Below, piece by piece: positions 41,681-45,823 of a DNA stretch of 45,823 nt. The notes under the pieces were generated by a model, which was given only the letters and a program-made list of their open reading frames with translations, did no database searches and was not told where the DNA came from. A program made the translations under genes and the position numbers. The DNA comes from Streptomyces sp. SM11 (GTDB lineage Bacteria; Actinomycetota; Actinomycetes; Streptomycetales; Streptomycetaceae), in the NCBI RefSeq assembly GCF_002910905.1, contig NZ_NEUE01000167.1, forward strand, positions 1-45,823, written 5' to 3'. Every line of letters begins with the position of its first letter. Within the stretch, counting starts at the first letter, position 1.

Positions 41681-42399
41681 GCGCCCCGACCGGACCGCAC
41701 CCGCGCCTGCTCAAGGTGTGCGGTGCCACCACCCCCGAGGAGGCGTCCGCCGTGGCCGCGCGCGCCGATCTCGTCGGCCTCTGGTACGGGGTGGAGAACG
41801 GGGCCCGCGACCTGACCGGCACTCAGCTGGCCGAACTGGCCGACGCCGTCCGCACCGCGGGCCGTGCCGAGCCCGTGCTCGTCACGTTCCTGCACGACGC
41901 CGACCGGATCGCCTCGGCCGCCCGCGCCGCCCGGGTGCGCTGGATCCAGCTCCATGCCTACCAACCGCCCGCCGCCGTCACCGCCCTGCGCTCGGCCCTG
42001 CCCGACGCGGTGCTGGTCAAGGCGGTGCACGTCCTCGACGGGGCGTGCGTGGAGCGGCCCTTCCTCCAGGCGTACGCCCGTGCCGGGGCGGATCTGTTCC
42101 TCGTCGACGCGGCGACCCGGGGCGGGGCTGTCGGCAGCACCGGCCACCGTGTGCCGGCCGAGGCGCTGGAGGCACTGCTGCCCACCCTGCCCCTGCCGTT
42201 CCTCCTCGCGGGCGGCCTCACCGAGGCCGACGCCCCCGGCCACGCCTTCGCCTCACACCCCGGGTTCCGGGGCGTCGACATCGACAACGCCGCCCGTGCC
42301 GACGGTGGTCCGCTCGACCCCGCCCGGGTCGCGGTGCTGGACCGCGCCTGGACCGCAACCCCAGCCCCACTCCCTGGGGAACACCCCGTCACCTCGTGA
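41677..42399 (+). CDS. TrpF-like phosphoribosyl isomerase homologue
   Basis: 240-aa TIM barrel related to phosphoribosylanthranilate isomerase, which performs an Amadori rearrangement. The catalytic Cys15 (LLKVCGATTPEEA) and Asp144 (LFLVDAATRGG) are in place. QLHAYQ corresponds to QLHG and FLLAGGLTEADAPG to AGGL. The terminal phosphate loop usually reading VSSGVE is DIDNAARADG, a clear change. Streptomyces normally lack trpF because PriA (HisA) serves both pathways, so a dedicated trpF homologue here points to a specialised substrate. ATG at 41677, overlapping the dehydrogenase stop. Confidence 0.88.
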   Translation: MSAPTGPHPRLLKVCGATTPEEASAVAARADLVGLWYGVENGARDLTGTQLAELADAVRTAGRAEPVLVTFLHDADRIASAARAARVRWIQLHAYQPPAAVTALRSALPDAVLVKAVHVLDGACVERPFLQAYARAGADLFLVDAATRGGAVGSTGHRVPAEALEALLPTLPLPFLLAGGLTEADAPGHAFASHPGFRGVDIDNAARADGGPLDPARVAVLDRAWTATPAPLPGEHPVTS

Positions 42400-42410
42400 G
42401 GAAAGACCCG

Positions 42411-43253
42411 ATGACGCAGCCCTTCCTCTCCGCGCTCCTCGGCGCGGAGCGCCCCGTGATCATGGAAGTGAAATCTCGCGACGCGTACGGCGTCGACCTG
42501 TTGCGGGGCCGCACCCCCGGCGACATCGCCGCTGCCTACGGGCGGGCCGGGGCCCCGTGCGTGTCCGTCGTGACCGGCCGGTGGTTCGGCGGGTCGCCCG
42601 CCATGCTGCACGAAGTGACCGCCCGCGTGGACGTCCCGGTTCTGCTCAAGGACTTCGTGACCCGGCGCGACCAGATCGCCACCGCCGCCCGCTCGGGCGT
42701 CTCGGCGGTCCTGCTGACCGCCGCGCTGCTGCCCCGGGAGTCCCTGCACGACCTGGCCCGCGAGTGCCAGGCGCACGGGCTCACCCCGTTCGTGGAGATC
42801 ACCCGCGCCGAGGAGGCGATCGGTCTGCCGGACCCGCGGACCTGCGTCGTCGCGGTCAACAACAAGGACATCACCGCACGCGAACGGGATGCCGGGAACC
42901 TGGACCGCAGCCGCGCGCTGCTGCCCGCCGTACGCGCCGCGGGCACGCTCTGCCCCGTGAGCGCCAGTGCGGTGAGCGCCCCCACCACCGCTGCCGGTCT
43001 GCTGGCCGAGGGCTACCGGGGCCTGCTCATCGGCACCTCGCTCCTGCGCGCCCCGAGCGTGGAGGCCTGGCTGGCCGAGCTCGACGCGCAGCTGGCCGCG
43101 AACACCGGGGCGGCCGGGCGCTTCGTGGTCCCGCCGACCGTCGAAGCGCCCCCAGGTCTGCCGCACCCCGTCCCCGCGCCCAGCACGCTGACGCCCGCCG
43201 GGCCGGAGCAGCCGGCGGGTCCCGTCGACGAGGCCGGAGGCGTGCCCGCGTGA
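42411..43253 (+). CDS. Divergent TrpC-like indole-glycerol-phosphate synthase homologue
   Basis: 280-aa TIM barrel related to IGP synthase, which closes the pyrrole ring with decarboxylation and dehydration. Retained: Glu19 and Lys21 (IMEVKSRDAYG), Lys80 (VLLKDF), Glu129 (FVEIT) and Asn150 (AVNNKDI). Changed: the phosphate/substrate segment usually KxxSPS reads KSRDAYG, and the motif SESG reads SASA, replacing a catalytic Glu by Ala185. The N-terminal extension of normal IGP synthases is nearly absent, and a Pro-rich tail of about 55 residues is added. ATG at 42411 has a GAGGAAAG ribosome site. GTGA overlap with the hydrolase. Confidence 0.86.
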   Translation: MTQPFLSALLGAERPVIMEVKSRDAYGVDLLRGRTPGDIAAAYGRAGAPCVSVVTGRWFGGSPAMLHEVTARVDVPVLLKDFVTRRDQIATAARSGVSAVLLTAALLPRESLHDLARECQAHGLTPFVEITRAEEAIGLPDPRTCVVAVNNKDITARERDAGNLDRSRALLPAVRAAGTLCPVSASAVSAPTTAAGLLAEGYRGLLIGTSLLRAPSVEAWLAELDAQLAANTGAAGRFVVPPTVEAPPGLPHPVPAPSTLTPAGPEQPAGPVDEAGGVPA

Positions 43254-44185
43254 GCACCGCGTCGACGGGGCCGGTAGCCCGGCAGACCTTCGCCCCGAGA
43301 GACCCCGCCCCCGAGGGTGTGGAGCAGATCGTGCTCGGCAGCGGCCCCCACCGTCTCGGCGCCTGGCGGGCCGAACCGGCCACCAGGGCGCCGAGGTCCG
43401 TGCTCGTCGCCATCCACGGCCGGGCGATGTCGCCCGGCTATTTCGCCGGGCCGGTCGCCCCACACACCTCGCTGCTCGCGCTCGCCACCGCGCTCGGCCA
43501 CACCGTCCTCGCGGTGGAACGGCCCGGATACGGCCTCTCCCGTGCCGTCCTCCCGCGCGGTCTGCCGCTCGCCGAACAAGCACGGCTGCTGCGCCGGTCG
43601 CTCGCCGAGTACGCCGAACTGCACCCCGTCGGAGCCGGGTTCTTCCTGCTCGGGCACTCCGACGGCGGCAAGGCGGCCCTGCACCTGGCGGGGGAGCCCT
43701 GGTCCGGGGCGACGGCAGCCGACCGCCTGCTCGGGCTCGACCTCAATGGCTGCGGCTGGCACTACGCACCGGCCGCCGCCCACTTCCCGGACACCTTGGG
43801 CGGCGGCGCGGGCGGGCTCAACTGGGGTCCGCTGCGCCTCTATCCGGGCGGCACCTTCCGCGCCAGCCGCGCCCTGCTCCGCGAGGTCCCGGCCGCCGAG
43901 GAGGAGGAGACCGGGCGGTGGCCGGCCCGGTTCCCGGCCGCCGCCGCCCACGTCCGCTGCCCCGTGCGACTCACCTTCGGCGCCTACGAGGGCTGGTGGT
44001 GCCTGGACCGGGACGAACTGGCGGCCGTGGCCGCCAGCTTCACGGGCACGCGCCGCCCCGTCGTGGAACGGCTGCCGGAGGCCGGGCACAACCTCAGCCT
44101 CGGTCGGGCCGCCCCGCTCTACCACGCGCGGGCTCTGACGTTCCTGGAGGAGTGCCTGGCCGCATCCTCGGACCGCCCGAGGTGA
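43250..44185 (+). CDS. Alpha/beta hydrolase at the cluster end
   Basis: 311-aa serine hydrolase. AIHGRAMSPGYF (oxyanion region), VERPGYGLSRAVLP, nucleophile motif LLGHSDGGKAA (Ser137), acidic residue near FGAYEGWWCLDRDEL, and catalytic His in LPEAGHNLSLG. There is no signal peptide. The GTG start at 43250 overlaps the TrpC-like stop, so it is made together with that enzyme. It might release a product from a carrier, or hydrolyse an ester or phosphate-sugar-linked intermediate; none of these can be chosen from sequence alone. Confidence 0.85.
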   Translation: MSTASTGPVARQTFAPRDPAPEGVEQIVLGSGPHRLGAWRAEPATRAPRSVLVAIHGRAMSPGYFAGPVAPHTSLLALATALGHTVLAVERPGYGLSRAVLPRGLPLAEQARLLRRSLAEYAELHPVGAGFFLLGHSDGGKAALHLAGEPWSGATAADRLLGLDLNGCGWHYAPAAAHFPDTLGGGAGGLNWGPLRLYPGGTFRASRALLREVPAAEEEETGRWPARFPAAAAHVRCPVRLTFGAYEGWWCLDRDELAAVAASFTGTRRPVVERLPEAGHNLSLGRAAPLYHARALTFLEECLAASSDRPR

Positions 44186-44336
44186 CGTACTCGTATGCGC
44201 GTGAGCGTGTGGCGTATGGACCTCGGGGCCCTGTACCTGCTGGGATGTTCGCGCGCACCGCGTGCACGCTCCGTTCTGCCGCGCGAACCGTACGCCACCA
44301 TCCGGAATGGTCCATCCGACCGACAGGACTCGCGAC

Positions 44337-44930
44337 ATGAGCCACTATCCACCCCACGCCGCCCCCTACTCGGCGGGCCCGGGCCGGCACGGCGGCACTC
44401 CGCCCGCCCGTGACCGCGTCACCGCGCCGTTGCTGGTGGCTTCGGTGCTCTGCACAGGGCTGATGGCGGGACTGTTCTTCGCCTACGACATCTCCGTGAT
44501 GCCGGGCCTGGCCGAGTTGGACGACGCCGCGTACGCGGCGGCCATGCAGCGGTTCAACGCGGCGATCGACGGCAATGCGCTGTTCGGCCTGGTCTTCCTG
44601 GCCGCGCTGGCACTCACGGTCGCCGCCGCGACCGTGGCCTTCCGCCGCAAGCGCCGCACGGTGGCCCTGCCGCTGACCGTCGCGGCCGTCTGCTACCTGC
44701 TGGCACTCGTCCTCACCGTCGCGGTCAACCTTCCCCTCAACGCGGACCTCGCGGCGCTCGGCGACCCCGCGTCCGCCCAGAATCTGCATGCGGTGATCGA
44801 CGACTTCAAGTCGGTCTGGGTGCCGGCGAACATCTTCCGGACTCTTTTCTGCGTACTGAGTCTCGGTGCTCTGTGCGCCGCGCTGCTCCGTCATGGGAAG
44901 GCTGATTCCCCCGTGGAGCTCCGACAGTAA
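44337..44930 (+). CDS. DUF1772 membrane protein, third copy
   Basis: 197-aa membrane protein with a proline/glycine-rich N-terminal tail of about 30 residues, then four helices with DUF1772 motifs: CTGLMAGLFFAYDISVMPGLA, LFGLVFLAALALTVAAATVAF, LTVAVNLPLNADL and FKSVWVPANIFRTLFCV. ATG at 44337; upstream in-frame starts are not convincing. It follows the cluster's last hydrolase by 151 bp and could be a tailoring oxygenase-like protein or merely a neighbour. Confidence 0.85.
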   Translation: MSHYPPHAAPYSAGPGRHGGTPPARDRVTAPLLVASVLCTGLMAGLFFAYDISVMPGLAELDDAAYAAAMQRFNAAIDGNALFGLVFLAALALTVAAATVAFRRKRRTVALPLTVAAVCYLLALVLTVAVNLPLNADLAALGDPASAQNLHAVIDDFKSVWVPANIFRTLFCVLSLGALCAALLRHGKADSPVELRQ

Positions 44931-44935
44931 GGAAT

Positions 44936-44953
44936 CCGTGAACGGATTCACGG
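44936..44953 (+). terminator. Hairpin after the DUF1772 gene
   Basis: CCGTGAA-CGGA-TTCACGG, 7-bp perfect arms, six bases after the stop codon. Confidence 0.6.
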
Positions 44954-45128
44954 GCTGGCCGTTGCCCGTGGAAGAGAAACGCCGCTTATAGACTTATGTT
45001 TGCGTTCGCGTAGGGAAGCCTTCTTCCTTTTCCGGTGAGTGAAGGGGGCGACTGGCGTGTTCGGCGCTCCATCCCCCGTAACGCTCGACCCGGCGGATCA
45101 CGCACCCTGTCCCCCCGTAGGGGTGGGC

Positions 45129-45359
45129 ATGGGCGATAGTCAGGTCACGATTGAGCTCACGGCTGATGAGGCGCTGGTGCTGTCGCATTGGTCGGAGAAG
45201 CTCCGGATGACGGACCTCAGTCGTGCTGTCGACGATCCGGCGGTCTGGGCGCCGATCCATCGGATCGTCGGGACAGGGCGCGTGCGTTCTCATGCGGCGA
45301 GACGAGTGACTTGCCCGTGGACGGCCCCTGATGGCCTGCTTGCCCGGGTCTGGACGTGA
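45129..45359 (+). pseudogene. Small conserved hypothetical ORF, C-terminally truncated
   Basis: 76-aa frame beginning MGDSQVTIELTADEALVLSH, then SEKLRMTDLSRAVDDPAVWAPIHRIVG. That part has the look of a conserved Streptomyces hypothetical whose homologues, as I recall them, continue with an acidic helical tail. Here the sequence after IVGTG turns into an unrelated Arg-rich tail and stops just before the transposase remnant, so its 3' end seems replaced. ATG at 45129 follows TAGGGGTGGG. Function unknown. Confidence 0.5.
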
Positions 45360-45360
45360 C

Positions 45361-45421
45361 GAACGCGACCTCTGATGATCAAGGTTCTCGAAGCCGTTGA
45401 TCAAGAACAGGGGTCGCGTTC
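45361..45421. repeat. Inverted repeat ahead of the transposase remnant
   Basis: GAACGCGACC (45361-45370) and GGTCGCGTTC (45412-45421) are perfect 10-bp arms, with TGATCAAG present between them. This is either the left end of the ISAs1-type element folding on itself or a hairpin protecting its transposase from outside transcription. Confidence 0.5.
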
Positions 45422-45423
45422 GC

Positions 45424-45823
45424 GTGTCATCCTCCCTGATCGATGTCCTGCAGCGCCACCGCGGGAACATCGACCTACCCGAACTCGCCTCGCTGTCCCA
45501 GGTCTTGGACCGCCTGCCCGATCCGCGGCGGGTGCGGGGCCGCCGCGGTACCGGCTGGGCGCCCTGCTTGCCTTGTGTCTGCTCGCGGTGCTCGGCGGCG
45601 CCACGACGCTGGCCGGCATCTCCCGCTTCGCCGTCGATGCCGCCCCTGAAGTGCGGGAGAGGATCGGGCTGCGTGGGCTGCCACGTGCGACGACCCTGGG
45701 CCGTCTGCTGTAGCGGCTGGACGGCGATGTCCTGGATGATGCTGTGGGCGCCTGGCTCGCCCGGCACGCGATGGACCCGGCCGCTGACGCTGCGGAACTG
45801 GTGGGCGTGGCTGTTGACGGCAA
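45424..45823 (+). pseudogene. ISAs1-type transposase remnant, frameshifted and with a stop
   Basis: From GTG at 45424 the frame reads VSSSLIDVLQRHRGNIDLPE, then SQVLDRLPDPRRVRGRR, an ISAs1-family N-terminus. It then shifts frame around 45540 to RYRLGALLALCLLAVLGGAT and GLRGLPRATTLGRLL, meets a TAG at 45711-45713, and continues as RLDGDVLDDAVGAWLARHA and VGVAVDG, the first catalytic Asp block. One frameshift and one in-frame stop make it a pseudogene unless the assembly is wrong. It runs off the window. Confidence 0.8.

Larger units (their letters stand above)
23155..44185. other. Candidate biosynthetic gene cluster (type II FAS/PKS + adenylation/PCP + trp-like enzymes)
   Basis: A leftward arm (23155-29377) and a rightward arm (29582-44185) carry a PPTase, tailoring oxygenases, a methyltransferase, an ACP, KAS III, KAS II, ketoreductase, dehydratase, alpha-oxoamine synthase, adenylation enzyme, PCP, acyl-CoA dehydrogenase, four trp-type enzymes, an EctC-like cupin and a SARP. 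Many genes overlap by ATGA or GTGA. The limits are approximate: the AraC gene at 22146 and DUF1772 gene at 44337 could belong to it. Confidence 0.8.

Noticed and set aside
38149..43253. Ordinary tryptophan biosynthesis operon
   Set aside because: TrpE, TrpG and TrpB are absent, the order is unusual, unrelated enzymes are interleaved, and key motifs in the TrpD and TrpC homologues are changed.
45039..45128. Upstream extension of the small conserved ORF
   Set aside because: The extra residues are not family-like, and ATG at 45129 has a purine-rich ribosome site.
1..45823. CRISPR array, rRNA or tRNA genes
   Set aside because: No regularly spaced direct repeats and no cloverleaf-like segments or rRNA signatures were seen in the intergenic DNA.

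Overview
The window is high-GC actinobacterial DNA, almost certainly from Streptomyces or a close relative. The signs are dense G/C-ending codons, frequent GTG starts, ATGA/GTGA stop-start overlaps, a SARP regulator, a CUT2 sugar transporter with a ROK kinase, and IS types common in that genus. All calls come from reading translated sequence and motifs; no database search was run.

Region 1 (1-6427) is an insertion-sequence junction. An IS with a DDE transposase fills the left edge. Its right end and a 19-bp inverted copy at 4956-4974 bracket an acyltransferase, a DUF4239 membrane protein and a patatin-like lipase. An IS110-family transposase follows directly and truncates an aldo/keto reductase gene. 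Region 2 (6604-11868) holds an SDR, an N-terminally truncated EamA transporter, a small membrane protein, and a NarL-type two-component system followed by a cytochrome P450. Region 3 (12035-19091) is a sugar or inositol-type catabolic locus: Gfo/Idh/MocA dehydrogenase, divergent GntR regulator with two palindromic operators, CUT2 ABC transporter (binding protein, permease, single-domain ATPase), ROK kinase and a membrane-anchored hypothetical protein. Region 4 (19209-23165) has two DUF1772 proteins, an NmrA-like protein, a hemerythrin-like protein and an AraC regulator.

Region 5 (about 23155-44185) looks like a biosynthetic gene cluster. The leftward arm carries a phosphopantetheinyl transferase, hydrolase, SRPBCC protein, secreted FAD oxidase, Baeyer-Villiger-type monooxygenase and CFA-type methyltransferase. 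The rightward arm starts with ACP, KAS III and FabG-like genes, then a convergent SARP gene. It continues with an alpha-oxoamine synthase, KAS II, MaoC-type dehydratase, stand-alone adenylation enzyme and PCP. It ends with four tryptophan-pathway homologues (TrpD, TrpA, TrpF, TrpC) interleaved with an ectoine-synthase-like cupin and an acyl-CoA dehydrogenase, then an alpha/beta hydrolase. TrpE, TrpG and TrpB are absent. The TrpD and TrpC homologues have changed residues in substrate or catalytic motifs, while TrpA keeps its catalytic pair. I infer a dedicated route that builds an indole or indole-like fused heterocycle, possibly from a carrier-bound amino acid oxidised by the adenylation/PCP/dehydrogenase set, and joins it to a type II fatty-acid/polyketide chain. 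This is the most likely undescribed system here.

Region 6 (44337-45823) has a third DUF1772 protein, a truncated conserved small ORF and a broken ISAs1-type transposase running off the right edge.
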